Assembly (NCBI RefSeq): GCF_027270735.1
Contig: NZ_JAPWIJ010000012.1
Span: 92,056-156,055, forward strand
Reading direction: 5' to 3'
Length of the DNA stretch: 64,000 bases
Origin: Rhodococcus ruber
GTDB taxonomy: Bacteria; Actinomycetota; Actinomycetes; Mycobacteriales; Mycobacteriaceae
Shown: in pieces, positions 7,916-16,600 of the stretch
Layout of the letters: each line of letters opens with the position of its first letter
Position numbering within the stretch: position 1 is the first letter of the stretch
Notes under the pieces: model-generated
Told to the model about the DNA's origin: nothing
What the model saw: the letters and a program-made list of their open reading frames with translations, nothing else
Databases searched by the model: none
Made by a program: the position numbers and the translations under genes

Positions 7916-9567
7916 AAATCGATACGATCCTGACCGGTGTTCGAGCGATCACCGTCGACTCAGCGCACCCGAGAGCCACCACGATCGGTATCGATCGGGG
8001 TCTGATCGTGGGGCTGGATGCCGACCTCGACGGGATCAGCGCACAGCACTCGATCGACCTCGGCGGAGCCACCGTCACACCTGGATTCAACGACGTCCAT
8101 GCGCACAGCGTGTGGTTCGGGCTGTCGCTGACCGAGATCGACCTGTCGACGGTGTCGAGTTTCGACGAGGTCTACCGCGCTGTCGACGAGGCCGCCGGTC
8201 GAATTCCACTCGACGAGTGGATCATCGCCGCCGGATTCGATCCGCTGCGAATGGGTGGAACACCGGACATTGCTCACCTCGACCGTGCAGCACGGGGTCG
8301 TAAGCTCTGGATCAAGAACCGCTCGGGTCACGCGTGCATCGTCAATTCGGTAGTGCTCACGCTCATCGAAAACGACATCGCAACAGGCAATCTCGCCGGA
8401 GGCGACATCACCCGCGATTCGGCCGGTGCGCCTACCGGGTTGCTCGAAGAGAACGCGATGCGGTTGGTACAGAATCTCGTACTGCCCTACCGAGGCAGCG
8501 ACATCGAGGACGCCCTGGAGAGCGCCACTCGTCGATACGCATCGGAGGGGTTGACGAGCATCACCGACGCGGGTGTCGCGGGAGGATGGATCGGAAACAG
8601 TCCAGTCGAATTCGCCTCGTATCAGAACGCGTACGACGCTGGACGACTCCATACCCGGATGCAACCGATGATCACGATCGATGCCTTGCAACAGCTCACC
8701 GGGCATCAGGACGAGTCCGCGAAGTTCGGCCTCCCCACCGGCATCAGAACCGGCCTGGGAGACGACATGCTGCGTCTCGGACCCACCAAGATGTTCACCG
8801 ACGGATCGCTACTCGGGGCTACCGCAGCCATGACCGAGGACTATCTCGGCTGCCCTCACAACCACGGCTACTTCCAGGGTAACCGTGACGATATGCGACG
8901 ACGGGCACTCGACGCCTATGCCGCGGGCTGGTCACTGGCACTACACGCGATCGGCGACGATGCAGTCGACCTGGCCATCGACATCATCGCCGAGGCTCAG
9001 GCGAGGCACGGCCGTCGTTCGGTCCCCAACCGTATCGAACACGGCGGTGTGATCCGGCCGGATCAACTTGCACGTTTGGCCGAAACGTCCGTGGTCGTCG
9101 TCCCGCAACCTCATTTCATCACCACATACGGTGACAGCATGGCGGCACTGTTGGGACCCGAACGAATCGAATGGTCCTATCGTGCACAGTCTTTGCTGTC
9201 TACCGGACTGGTGCTACCGGGCAGCTCGGACCGTCCGGTGGCGCACGGGGCTCCGCTGTCCGTCATGCAGTCCTTCGTCGAGCGTTTGACCGAAACGGGC
9301 GTGCTGTACGGCGGAGACGAGCGCCTCACCGCCGAACAGGCCTTGCACGCGTATACGGCCGGTTCGGCAGCGGCGACCGGTACCGCAGATTTCAAGGGCT
9401 CGCTCAGCCCGGGTAAGGCAGCCGACCTGACCGTCCTCAGCGAGGATCCGACGACCGCCGACTCGTCCACCATCGGCAAGATCGACGTTCTGGCAACGAT
9501 ACTCGGTGGTCGAGTCAGTTGGGGAGCCGACGTTGTCCCCGGCGTCGCGACGGTCGGACAACCGTGA
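7912..9567 (+). CDS. Metal-dependent amidohydrolase, YtcJ-like
   Basis: A 551-residue amidohydrolase-superfamily protein. The first metal motif is GFNDVHAHSVW (H-x-H at about 63-65); later come KMFTDGSLLGATAA, ALHAIGDDAVD and GSSDRPVAHG, the ordered signature of the large YtcJ/Amidohydro_3 group. These enzymes hydrolyse amides, N-acyl or cyclic amide compounds; their individual substrates are mostly unknown. The ATG overlaps the dehydrogenase stop (ATGA); a long upstream extension in the same frame lies inside that gene and is not used. As the last gene of the importer-aldolase-dehydrogenase operon it may open the route by releasing a hydroxy or keto acid from an amide. Confidence 0.87.
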   Translation: MKIDTILTGVRAITVDSAHPRATTIGIDRGLIVGLDADLDGISAQHSIDLGGATVTPGFNDVHAHSVWFGLSLTEIDLSTVSSFDEVYRAVDEAAGRIPLDEWIIAAGFDPLRMGGTPDIAHLDRAARGRKLWIKNRSGHACIVNSVVLTLIENDIATGNLAGGDITRDSAGAPTGLLEENAMRLVQNLVLPYRGSDIEDALESATRRYASEGLTSITDAGVAGGWIGNSPVEFASYQNAYDAGRLHTRMQPMITIDALQQLTGHQDESAKFGLPTGIRTGLGDDMLRLGPTKMFTDGSLLGATAAMTEDYLGCPHNHGYFQGNRDDMRRRALDAYAAGWSLALHAIGDDAVDLAIDIIAEAQARHGRRSVPNRIEHGGVIRPDQLARLAETSVVVVPQPHFITTYGDSMAALLGPERIEWSYRAQSLLSTGLVLPGSSDRPVAHGAPLSVMQSFVERLTETGVLYGGDERLTAEQALHAYTAGSAAATGTADFKGSLSPGKAADLTVLSEDPTTADSSTIGKIDVLATILGGRVSWGADVVPGVATVGQP

Positions 9568-9578
9568 CCACCGGTGGG

Positions 9579-9604
9579 CCGGTCGAGCACCTCTGCTCGA
9601 CCGG
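9579..9604. terminator. Bidirectional hairpin terminator
   Basis: A perfect 11-bp stem (CCGGTCGAGCA with its complement) closes a 4-nt CCTC loop. It lies between the convergent ends of the amidohydrolase and davB genes, so it can stop transcription from both sides. There is no long T tract, which is usual in high-GC actinobacteria. Confidence 0.75.
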
Positions 9605-9610
9605 TTCGCC

Positions 9611-11284
9611 TCACGGGAGCAGAATCGGCGCGAGTTCGTCGAATCGATCGCCCGGCCCTGGATTGTCGGGGTGTGTCTTGCCGCCGAATGCGTTCATCAC
9701 TGCCCAGACGGCGTTGATGCCGGTCGTCACAGCTCCCTCGACCCAGCCGGCCGTCCACGACACGTCGTCACCAGCGAGAAAGACACCGGGGTCGTCCGCA
9801 CCGCCCCGGACGAAGTGGGCGTAGAGCCTGCGCTGGTAGCGGTAGTGCCCAGGCAGATTGATCTTGAACGCGCCCATGAAATGGGGTTCGTCCTCCCACG
9901 AGACCGTGATGGGCCTACCCAGGACGTGTCCTGCGACATCGACGTCCGGATAGATGTCGGCGAGGGTGCGCAAGGCTACCGACGCCCGCTCGTCTGCATC
10001 GAGGGGCAGCCATTTCAACGAGTCGTCGCACCAGGTATAGGACAGGCAGATCATGGCCTGCATGTCGGGACCGTTGTCGAACAGGTAGGTGCCCCGCGTG
10101 ATGCGGTCGGTGAGTGTGGTTCCCATGACGTTCTTACCGGTCGTGGGGTCGACGTCCAACCAGAACGGGCGGTCGACGGCGATGAAGGTCTTGGACGACT
10201 GCAGGTAGTGCACGCGGCGCATGGCCATCCACGTCCCGGGGTCGAAAAGCCCTTCCTCGGTGTCGATTCGAGTCGAGAGCAACCCCTTGTGGCAGGTGAC
10301 GATCACGGCCCGATACCGCCGCGTGGTGCCGTTGGCGTCAGTTATCGCGACCGTCTCCGCACCGGCCTCCGAATCCGGACTCTGCGGAACCCGAGCAAGC
10401 CTTCGGACCTCACCGAGGGGACTGCCGTCATGAAGGGATTCCAGAGTCGTTCCGGTCGGCCAGTGCACGGTGCTCGGGTCGCTCGAGGTCCACAGGCCTC
10501 GGGTGAACGTCTCGGCTCCCCCGATGATTCGTCGGTGGTCGTCCTCGCACTTCATGTACACGACGCGCAGAATCTCGAGGATCGAGTTCGGGAAGCTCAC
10601 GTCCCAGCCACCGGAGCCGAAACCGATCTGACCGAACGCTTCTCGATACTCGAACGGCAGTTCCGAAAACGCTCGGGACGTGGCCAGGTAATGAGAAAAC
10701 GACATGTCGTCGAATCTGGGCACCAGTTCGTTCCAGATTTCTTTCACCCGGTGCAGGTCGTGGTCGCGGATCGCCTGTCGCATCGCACTGAAGTCGGCCC
10801 GTTCTTCGAGGCAGTCGACCCAGGCTCGGAATACCTCCTGAAAGAACGGGGGCAGATCCTCGAGCGCTCTCCCCTCGTACTGCCGGCCGGCGATATCGAC
10901 AACCGTGCTCGGTGACGCGTCGGTCAACGGATTGGGAAAGGCACAAGTCTCGATCCCGAGACGGTCGGCGTAGTGCCAGAACGCCCGACTCGACATCGGA
11001 AATCGCATCGCACCGAGGTCCGCCACCGGACCCTCCGCTCCGGGAATCTGAGCCCCACGCAGCCGACCGCCGATCGACGATGCCTCGTAGACAACCGGTT
11101 TGAGCCCCATCTTCATCAGTTCGAGTGCCGCGACCAAGCCGGCGACACCTGCGCCGATCACCGCAACCTCGGTGCCGTACAGATCCGACGGAACAGACCC
11201 GATCCCGGCAGGATTCGCCAGGTAGTCGCTGTAAGGAAAGGGGAAATCCGGGGTGAGCATCGTGATGGGTGCGGAGTCAGGCAT
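9611..11284 (-). CDS. davB: L-lysine 2-monooxygenase (FAD), DavB-like
   Basis: A 557-residue flavoprotein of the amine-oxidase fold. It begins with an FAD dinucleotide site, VAVIGAGVAGLVAALE (about 40-55), then YEASSIGGRLRG and ADLGAMRFP. Near the C-terminus are FLAGDDVSWTAGWVEGA and GKTHPDNPGPGD. As I recall lysine 2-monooxygenase of Pseudomonas (DavB), it shares the start (PDFPF...NPAGIGS) and this ending, while tryptophan 2-monooxygenase (IaaM) has the same fold but a different C-terminus. The enzyme oxidatively decarboxylates L-lysine to 5-aminopentanamide. It is downstream of davA on the same strand, 44 bp apart, supporting the lysine route. Tryptophan or another amino acid remains possible. 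Confidence 0.85.
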   Translation of the reverse strand: MPDSAPITMLTPDFPFPYSDYLANPAGIGSVPSDLYGTEVAVIGAGVAGLVAALELMKMGLKPVVYEASSIGGRLRGAQIPGAEGPVADLGAMRFPMSSRAFWHYADRLGIETCAFPNPLTDASPSTVVDIAGRQYEGRALEDLPPFFQEVFRAWVDCLEERADFSAMRQAIRDHDLHRVKEIWNELVPRFDDMSFSHYLATSRAFSELPFEYREAFGQIGFGSGGWDVSFPNSILEILRVVYMKCEDDHRRIIGGAETFTRGLWTSSDPSTVHWPTGTTLESLHDGSPLGEVRRLARVPQSPDSEAGAETVAITDANGTTRRYRAVIVTCHKGLLSTRIDTEEGLFDPGTWMAMRRVHYLQSSKTFIAVDRPFWLDVDPTTGKNVMGTTLTDRITRGTYLFDNGPDMQAMICLSYTWCDDSLKWLPLDADERASVALRTLADIYPDVDVAGHVLGRPITVSWEDEPHFMGAFKINLPGHYRYQRRLYAHFVRGGADDPGVFLAGDDVSWTAGWVEGAVTTGINAVWAVMNAFGGKTHPDNPGPGDRFDELAPILLP

Positions 11285-11328
11285 GTGGTCGTTTCCTCGA
11301 GAATCTGATGCGGACGTGGCACGAGGGG

Positions 11329-12102
11329 CTAGGCGAAGAAGGTCATGTATCCGACGTCTCGTCGAGCATCATCCACGACGGCGGGGCTGATGTCGGCAAA
11401 AATCAGCGCGGGGTCGTCACCCGCGGTAGCGAGTCGAGAACCGTACGGGTCTGCGATCGTGCTGGTCCCCGAAAAGCGTGGGCCACACTGATTGGCGTAC
11501 ACGATGTAGAGCTGACTCTCGAAGGCCCGCGTGGGAATCACTGTGGTGGACAGAATGCGGGTGTCGAGCGCGGGCGGCGAACCGTCCGGATTCACCCGCA
11601 GCGGAACCGCAGTGGGGACCAGCAGCAGCGTCGCACCTCGCACCGACTGCTTCCGGACGAACTCGGGAAACTCGATATCGAAGCAGATTCCCAGGGCCGC
11701 TCGAAAACCGTTGAGGTCGAACAATTCCGGATCTTCCCGCCCCCGTTCGAACGAGGACTCCTCCGCGGACCCGAAGAGATTCTGCTTTCGATACCTCGTC
11801 ACTTCGCCACCCGTCGGGTCGAAAAGAGACGCCGAGATATAGGAGCCGGATGGAGTCAGCTCGACGGTGGAGGCAACGATGTGAATGCCGTATTGCGCAG
11901 CGGCTACTCCGATCTCCGTACGCTGCGCAGATCCGTCCGAGCCGCGTACCTGCTCCGGCGCGTAGCCAGGGACGTAGAGCTCGGGTGTCACCAAGACGTC
12001 GGCACCCTCGGCCACTGCCTGCCGTGCGGCCTCACGCAATACTGCGAGGTTGAGGTCGGGCTCGCCGGCGAGCCCGGTGGCTTGCAGCGCCGCAATCTTC
12101 AT
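11329..12102 (-). CDS. davA: 5-aminopentanamidase (nitrilase superfamily), DavA-like
   Basis: A 257-residue carbon-nitrogen hydrolase. The catalytic triad is readable: Glu41 in TPELYVPGY, Lys106 in YRKQNLFG and Cys140 in GICFDIEFPE. Length and motifs fit the DavA branch, which hydrolyses 5-aminopentanamide to 5-aminovalerate and ammonia. The ATG is preceded by AAGGAAG; a 44-codon upstream extension has no ribosome site and crosses the operator, so it is rejected. It is the first gene of a davA-davB operon, so the two steps from lysine to 5-aminovalerate are encoded together. The later steps (davT, davD) are not beside it. The divergent LacI gene and the 18-bp palindrome upstream point to induction by a pathway intermediate. 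Confidence 0.83.
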   Translation of the reverse strand: MKIAALQATGLAGEPDLNLAVLREAARQAVAEGADVLVTPELYVPGYAPEQVRGSDGSAQRTEIGVAAAQYGIHIVASTVELTPSGSYISASLFDPTGGEVTRYRKQNLFGSAEESSFERGREDPELFDLNGFRAALGICFDIEFPEFVRKQSVRGATLLLVPTAVPLRVNPDGSPPALDTRILSTTVIPTRAFESQLYIVYANQCGPRFSGTSTIADPYGSRLATAGDDPALIFADISPAVVDDARRDVGYMTFFA

Positions 12103-12144
12103 GGGTAGAAGCTTCCTTGAATGTCGTGTGGGAGAAATGCCGTT

Positions 12145-12162
12145 TGCCGGAACGTTCCGGCA
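12145..12162. promoter_or_regulatory. LacI-family operator
   Basis: The 18 bases TGCCGGAACGTTCCGGCA are a perfect palindrome with the central CG typical of LacI-family sites. The site lies in the divergent region between davA and the lacI-type gene, 42 bp upstream of the davA start codon, well placed to block the davAB promoter and to autoregulate. Confidence 0.8.
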
Positions 12163-12269
12163 CGTCCCTATCCTCAGGTCTACACCCACGGTTGTCAACA
12201 GCAGACCAGCGACGTCGACATGACCGACACGCACAAATGCCGACTGGTAGCCGCTGCTATGGTGCGGTC

Positions 12270-13262
12270 ATGGCACGGGATTCTCGAACGATCGTCGACT
12301 TGGCGACCCAACTGGGCCTGTCCAAGACCACGGTCGCCGACGCCCTCCGTGGCTCGGGACGTGTGTCGGAGTCGACCCGCGACCGAGTGCGTCGAGCAGC
12401 TGCCGATGCCGGTTACGTCTCCAACCGAGCTGCACGCCAATTACGCACGAAAACGTCGGAGACGATCGGGCTCTACATCGGACCGGACGTTCGAAACATG
12501 CCGTTCTACATGCCTTTTGCTTTCGGTGTCACCGACGCCGTGTCGAAACACGGTTACGACCTCACGCTCATTTCGCGGCCCACACCGAAACCGGGTGAAT
12601 CCTGGGACCACCTCGGCGGAGCCATTGTGATCGATGCTCCCCAGAACGATCCGATCGTGTCCTCACTCGTCCGCGCCCACCTTCCAGTGGTGTCCGCGGG
12701 ACGCGTCGACAGCGAGGCGGCCGCAAATTTCGCCGCAGTCGTCGAGATCGAGCATGCGCAGGTGTGTCATCGAGCTCTCGACGAACTCGCTCTGCATGGT
12801 GCCGCGGTACCAGCACTCCTGGTTCTCGAGGCCGAGGATTCACTGTCGTGGTCGCAGCAGATACGTGAGGGGTACCTCGAATGGTGCCGCGCCCACGGAG
12901 TCAGTTCGACCACGGTCAGCCTTCCGCCCTTCCCCTCGAACACTCGGGTGGAGGACGCGTTGCAGTCCGTACTGCGCCACCCCGACGTCGATGCGTTGTT
13001 GTTCGGCTGGCACGAGATCGCCGATCGCGCAACCGTCATGCTGGAGTCGATGGGTACCGCCAGCGGACGCGACATTCACCTTGCCACGCTCACCAGTTCC
13101 CCGGTCGACAGCGTGCACCGCCCATTCGAGACGGTGGTCGACCTCAGACCTCACCAGTTCGGACAACTTGCCTCCGAGACGCTTCTGGAGATCATCGACC
13201 GACCGGAGCTCGCGCCGCTGTACCGGGTCCACGAGGTGGAGATCCGATCGAGAACGCGATAG
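12270..13262 (+). CDS. LacI-family repressor, probable davAB regulator
   Basis: A 330-residue regulator. The N-terminal helix-turn-helix reads TIVDLATQLGLSKTTVADALRGSGRVS, followed by the hinge segment AGYVSNRAARQLRTKTS; the rest is a periplasmic-binding-protein-like ligand domain (about 65-330). LacI proteins bind palindromic operators as dimers and release on inducer binding. The ATG gives the normal LacI start, MARDSRTIVDLA; the 51-codon extension upstream covers the operator and is rejected. It is divergent from davAB with a perfect LacI-type palindrome between, so it most likely represses lysine monooxygenase. Sugars are the commonest LacI ligands, so an amino-acid or amide ligand would be somewhat unusual. 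Confidence 0.88.
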   Translation: MARDSRTIVDLATQLGLSKTTVADALRGSGRVSESTRDRVRRAAADAGYVSNRAARQLRTKTSETIGLYIGPDVRNMPFYMPFAFGVTDAVSKHGYDLTLISRPTPKPGESWDHLGGAIVIDAPQNDPIVSSLVRAHLPVVSAGRVDSEAAANFAAVVEIEHAQVCHRALDELALHGAAVPALLVLEAEDSLSWSQQIREGYLEWCRAHGVSSTTVSLPPFPSNTRVEDALQSVLRHPDVDALLFGWHEIADRATVMLESMGTASGRDIHLATLTSSPVDSVHRPFETVVDLRPHQFGQLASETLLEIIDRPELAPLYRVHEVEIRSRTR

Positions 13263-13293
13263 GTCGGCTTTGCCCGATGTTCTGCCTGCTCGC

Positions 13294-14070
13294 TCAGGGG
13301 CGTCGACCGGCGATCACGCCGTTGGTGAGGGTCCCGATCCCAGCGATGTCGATGTCGATCGTGTCTCCTGGGTGCAGCTGTGTCGTTCCCCCGGGAGAGC
13401 CGGTGAGGATGAGGTCGCCGGGGTGCAGTGTGGCGAAGGCACTGAGGTACTCCACCAGGAACGGTATGTCGTAGGTCATGTCGGCCGTCGATGCGTCCTG
13501 TCGCATTTCACCGTTGACGTTGCAGCTCAACCTGACTCCGGCGTCGATGTCCAGTTCGCTCTCGAGCCATGGGCCGACGGGGCAGAAAGTGTCGAAGCCC
13601 TTTCCCCTGGTGAGCTGTGGGTCGCTTCGCTGCAGATCACGTGCACTCACGTCATTGGCACACGTATAGCCGAAGATGTAGCCGGTCGCATCGGCAGCCG
13701 AGACGAATCGTGCGGTCTTGCCGATGACGAACGCCAGTTCCGCTTCGTGCTCGACGTGAGTACTCATGTCTGTCGGGGGCAGCACGATATCGTCGCCCGG
13801 CCCGATGATCGCCGACGGGCCCTTCATGAAGACAGACGGCGACCCGTCGTGCTCGTAGCCCATTTCGGTTCGGTGGGCTGCGTAGTTTCTGCCGACGCAG
13901 AAGATCTTGGACGGCGTGACCGGGGCCGCGAGACGCACCTTCTCTGCCGATAGTTCGGTGCCGTCCGGCTTTCCACCGTCATAGGGGCTCCCGTCGAGCA
14001 CCCGAAACTTGTTGTCCACGTGCATAGCCCACCGCACATCCCCGCCTGTCTCGATGCGGGCATACCTCAT
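13294..14070 (-). CDS. Fumarylacetoacetate hydrolase (FAH)-family protein
   Basis: A 258-residue protein of the FAH fold. Characteristic pieces are KIFCVGRNYAAHRTEMG (about 65-80), FMKGPSAIIGPGD, the metal ligands in EHEAELAFVIGK and GYTCANDVSARDLQ, and TGSPGGTT near the end. The family cleaves or hydrolyses acylpyruvates, hydrates or decarboxylates 2-keto acids with Mg or Mn. The start has GGAG upstream. It follows tctA by 56 bp and is likely the last gene of the tricarboxylate-transporter operon, so its substrate may be a keto acid derived from the imported compound. The exact reaction cannot be read. Confidence 0.86.
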   Translation of the reverse strand: MRYARIETGGDVRWAMHVDNKFRVLDGSPYDGGKPDGTELSAEKVRLAAPVTPSKIFCVGRNYAAHRTEMGYEHDGSPSVFMKGPSAIIGPGDDIVLPPTDMSTHVEHEAELAFVIGKTARFVSAADATGYIFGYTCANDVSARDLQRSDPQLTRGKGFDTFCPVGPWLESELDIDAGVRLSCNVNGEMRQDASTADMTYDIPFLVEYLSAFATLHPGDLILTGSPGGTTQLHPGDTIDIDIAGIGTLTNGVIAGRRP

Positions 14071-14126
14071 CTGCTCACTCCTTCGCCGTTCGCGTAACTC
14101 GGTGCCGAACCTGATCCGAGACTCGA

Positions 14127-15632
14127 CTATGTGTCTACCCGGGTGCGAGTACGTACACGGTTTGCCGCCGTGTACAGCAGCACGATCGCGAGGACTCCGT
14201 AGAGCACCCAAGTGATGGGGCTGGCGACGAGAATGGATGCGTCGCCGCCACTCGACATCATTGCATTGCGCAAACTGGTCTCGGCCAATGGACCGAGGAC
14301 GACTCCGATCATCACGGGCGCGAGCGGAAACCCGTAGCGCCGCATCAGGAACCCGACGAAGCCGATTCCGAACACGAGTAACAGGTCGGTCACTGCGGCT
14401 GATGTGGCGTAGACACCGAGCGCACAAAATACGGTGATCCCTGCGTAAAGGTATGGCCGCGGAATCAGTAGCAGCTTCGCCCAGATCGGCGCGAACGGCA
14501 GGTTCAGGATGAGCAGCATGACCAACCCGACGAAGAGGCTCGCGAGCAGCGCCCAGACCAGGTCGGCGTTGCGCTCGAACAACAGTGGCCCTGGCTGTAA
14601 ACCGTACTGCTGAAACGCTGCGAGCATGATTGCGGCCGTGGCCGATGTCGGCAGACCCATCGCCAGCAGTGCGCCCATCGCGGTGCCAGAAGTAGCGTTG
14701 CCCGCTGCTTCTGGTGCCGCGACACCGCGAATGGCTCCCTTGCCGAATTGCGGCACCGTGCGTCTGCGATCGAGTCGCCTCTCGGCGCTGTAGGCCATGA
14801 ATGTGGGCACCTCGGCTCCGCCGACGGGAATGACACCGAACGGCACACCGAAACCGGTGCCGCGCAACCACGCAGGCAACGCTTCCTTGAACTCACTGCG
14901 GGACAGGAACGGCCGACCGGTGACGGTTCCCGTCTCGGGTGTCTTCGTCCGGTGGATCCGCGACGCGACGTAGAAGACCTCGCCGAGCGCCAGCACGCCG
15001 ACTGTGATGACGATGATGCTCACGCCGTCGAACAGTTCGGGTACTCCGAGAGTGAATCGCTGTGTACCGGAAATGCCGTCGATTCCGACGACCGCGAAGG
15101 CGAGTCCGACGATCAGCGCAGCGAGGCCTTTGGTCACCGATTCGGAGACGACCGATGCCACCGCCATGAAAGCGAAGATGGCCAGCGCGAAATACTCCGC
15201 CGGTCCGAAGTTGACCGCAAGATCCGCCAGCGAGGGTGCGAAGAAGACCACCAGCGTCGTGGCAATCAGACCTCCGATGAACGCACCGATTGCCGAGGTG
15301 GCCAGTGCTTGTGGGGCACGACCGCGCTTGGCCATACGGTGGCCCTCGAATGTCGTTGCAATGGCTGTCGATCCGCCCGGGGTGTTCATCAGGATGCCCA
15401 TGGTCGAGTCTCCGAAGAGCCCGCCGAAATACACCCCGGCGAACATGATGAAGGCACCGGTGGGGTCGAGGGTGAAGGTGACCGGGAGAAGCAGCGCGAC
15501 GGCCATCGCCGATCCGAGTCCGGGGAGTACGCCCACGGCGGTACCGAGAAAGGCACCGATGAACACCCAGAGCAGGTTCATCGGGGTCAGAGCCTGGGCA
15601 AACCCGCCCATCAAGAGTTCGAGGCTCTCCAT
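14127..15632 (-). CDS. tctA: Tripartite tricarboxylate transporter, large permease TctA
   Basis: A 501-residue protein with about twelve hydrophobic segments. TctA signatures are present: GVLPGLGSAMAVALLLP near residue 40, FGGLFGDSTMGILMNTPGG near 100, and a second-half repeat, AAPEAAGNATSGTAMGALLAMGLPTS. TctA forms the transport channel of a binding-protein-dependent secondary importer for citrate and other carboxylates. The ATG overlaps the tctB stop (TGATG), so the two subunits are coupled; a 25-codon upstream extension lies within tctB and is not used. The system is complete here with tctB and tctC. Confidence 0.93.
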   Translation of the reverse strand: MESLELLMGGFAQALTPMNLLWVFIGAFLGTAVGVLPGLGSAMAVALLLPVTFTLDPTGAFIMFAGVYFGGLFGDSTMGILMNTPGGSTAIATTFEGHRMAKRGRAPQALATSAIGAFIGGLIATTLVVFFAPSLADLAVNFGPAEYFALAIFAFMAVASVVSESVTKGLAALIVGLAFAVVGIDGISGTQRFTLGVPELFDGVSIIVITVGVLALGEVFYVASRIHRTKTPETGTVTGRPFLSRSEFKEALPAWLRGTGFGVPFGVIPVGGAEVPTFMAYSAERRLDRRRTVPQFGKGAIRGVAAPEAAGNATSGTAMGALLAMGLPTSATAAIMLAAFQQYGLQPGPLLFERNADLVWALLASLFVGLVMLLILNLPFAPIWAKLLLIPRPYLYAGITVFCALGVYATSAAVTDLLLVFGIGFVGFLMRRYGFPLAPVMIGVVLGPLAETSLRNAMMSSGGDASILVASPITWVLYGVLAIVLLYTAANRVRTRTRVDT

Positions 15633-16189
15633 CAGACGATTCCTTCCAGAATTCCGGCCGGGAGGTTCAGGTCGAGGCCTGCCGAGAAGAACGCTTGGAC
15701 GGCACACGAGAACACCAGCGCAATACCGAGATCCATGACCGGTCGCGGGCTACCCATCGCTCGCGCGACGAACCAGAACAGCATCGCGGCGGAGAGGATC
15801 CATCCAACCGGCACCAGCAGTGCAGTGAAGGCCAAGAACGCACCGAGAGTCATTCCCAGCGACTTCCAGTCGGTCTGCGTCTTGTACCGAGTGTTGCCGG
15901 GATGCAACAACTCCGGGTCCGGAGCCATCGGTGTGCGGAGCATCTGGACGGTCAGCACGATGGCGAGTAGATAGGCGCACGCCGCGATGATGACGGGGAA
16001 GAACGCCGGCCCAGGCGTCGCGGCGCTTCCTGGAACGTCCATGGTGAGAATGCCGTGGGTCAGGTAGAGCGCCAACGCGAACACCAGTGCGGCGACAACG
16101 AGTCCGCTGCGACCGGTGCCGATCGACACTTTCTCCCTTGGATCGGCTGTACGACTGGCAGTTTCCGTTTCGGTACGGTCAGTGGTCAT
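15632..16189 (-). CDS. tctB: Tripartite tricarboxylate transporter, small subunit TctB
   Basis: A 185-residue protein with a hydrophilic N-terminal 30 residues and four predicted membrane helices (about 30-50, 65-85, 115-155 and 160-180), the usual TctB size and layout. It partners TctA in the inner membrane. It overlaps the universal stress gene upstream by 11 bases and tctA downstream by one, so this part of the operon is very compact. Sequence conservation in TctB is low, so the call rests on topology and position. Confidence 0.88.
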   Translation of the reverse strand: MTTDRTETETASRTADPREKVSIGTGRSGLVVAALVFALALYLTHGILTMDVPGSAATPGPAFFPVIIAACAYLLAIVLTVQMLRTPMAPDPELLHPGNTRYKTQTDWKSLGMTLGAFLAFTALLVPVGWILSAAMLFWFVARAMGSPRPVMDLGIALVFSCAVQAFFSAGLDLNLPAGILEGIV

Positions 16190-16568
16190 GTTGTTCGGCC
16201 TTCACTGCTACGACGGGTACGTCGGCACCCATGAGGATGCGCTGGGCATTGGAACCGAGAAGGAGCTTTCCGACGGCGGAGCGACGGCGAATTCCGAGGA
16301 CGATCAGCTGCGCACCGAGTTCTTCCGAGGTGTCGAGCAATTCGTCCGCGGCATCGGGATCTTCGCGGTGGCGGCCGATCCATCGAACGGCATGACCTTC
16401 GTACTCGGTGTCGACAGCAGGCGGATCGATACTGCGGTCTTCGGCGGTGGTGAAGTTGTCGAGGTCGAACGCAACGAGATCCACGTTGTCCGACTGCGCT
16501 AGACGGTGTCCGTGCCGCAGCGCGGCACGACCTTCGGGGGTGTTGGAGTAGGCGACGAGAACACTCAT
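16179..16568 (-). CDS. Universal stress protein (UspA family), single domain
   Basis: A 129-residue protein with the UspA fold: start MSVLVAYSNTPEG, and a nucleotide-loop region GIRRRSAVGKLLLGSNAQRIL followed by DVPVVAV. The usual G-x2-G-x9-G(S/T) ATP motif is altered: the second Gly is Arg (RRRSA), while the terminal GS is kept, so nucleotide binding may be weaker or different. It lies between tctC and tctB in the transporter operon and overlaps tctB. USP genes embedded with carboxylate transporters may modulate transport. A second USP with the same RRRSA variant lies beside the CitMHS carrier at about 41.8 kb. Confidence 0.88.
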   Translation of the reverse strand: MSVLVAYSNTPEGRAALRHGHRLAQSDNVDLVAFDLDNFTTAEDRSIDPPAVDTEYEGHAVRWIGRHREDPDAADELLDTSEELGAQLIVLGIRRRSAVGKLLLGSNAQRILMGADVPVVAVKAEQHDH

Positions 16569-16600
16569 GGCAAATCCTTTCGGCGGGGAAGTATCAGGTG

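Noticed and set aside
9506..10915. Very long antisense frames, such as 469 codons opposite davB and 679 codons at 30718-32757
   Set aside because: High-GC third-position bias opens such frames; their translations are Arg/His/Val-rich and lack motifs.
9611..11284. Tryptophan 2-monooxygenase (IaaM) for indole-acetic acid synthesis with the neighbouring nitrilase-type gene
   Set aside because: The N- and C-terminal segments agree better with lysine 2-monooxygenase as I remember it, and the partner fits DavA. Kept only as an alternative.
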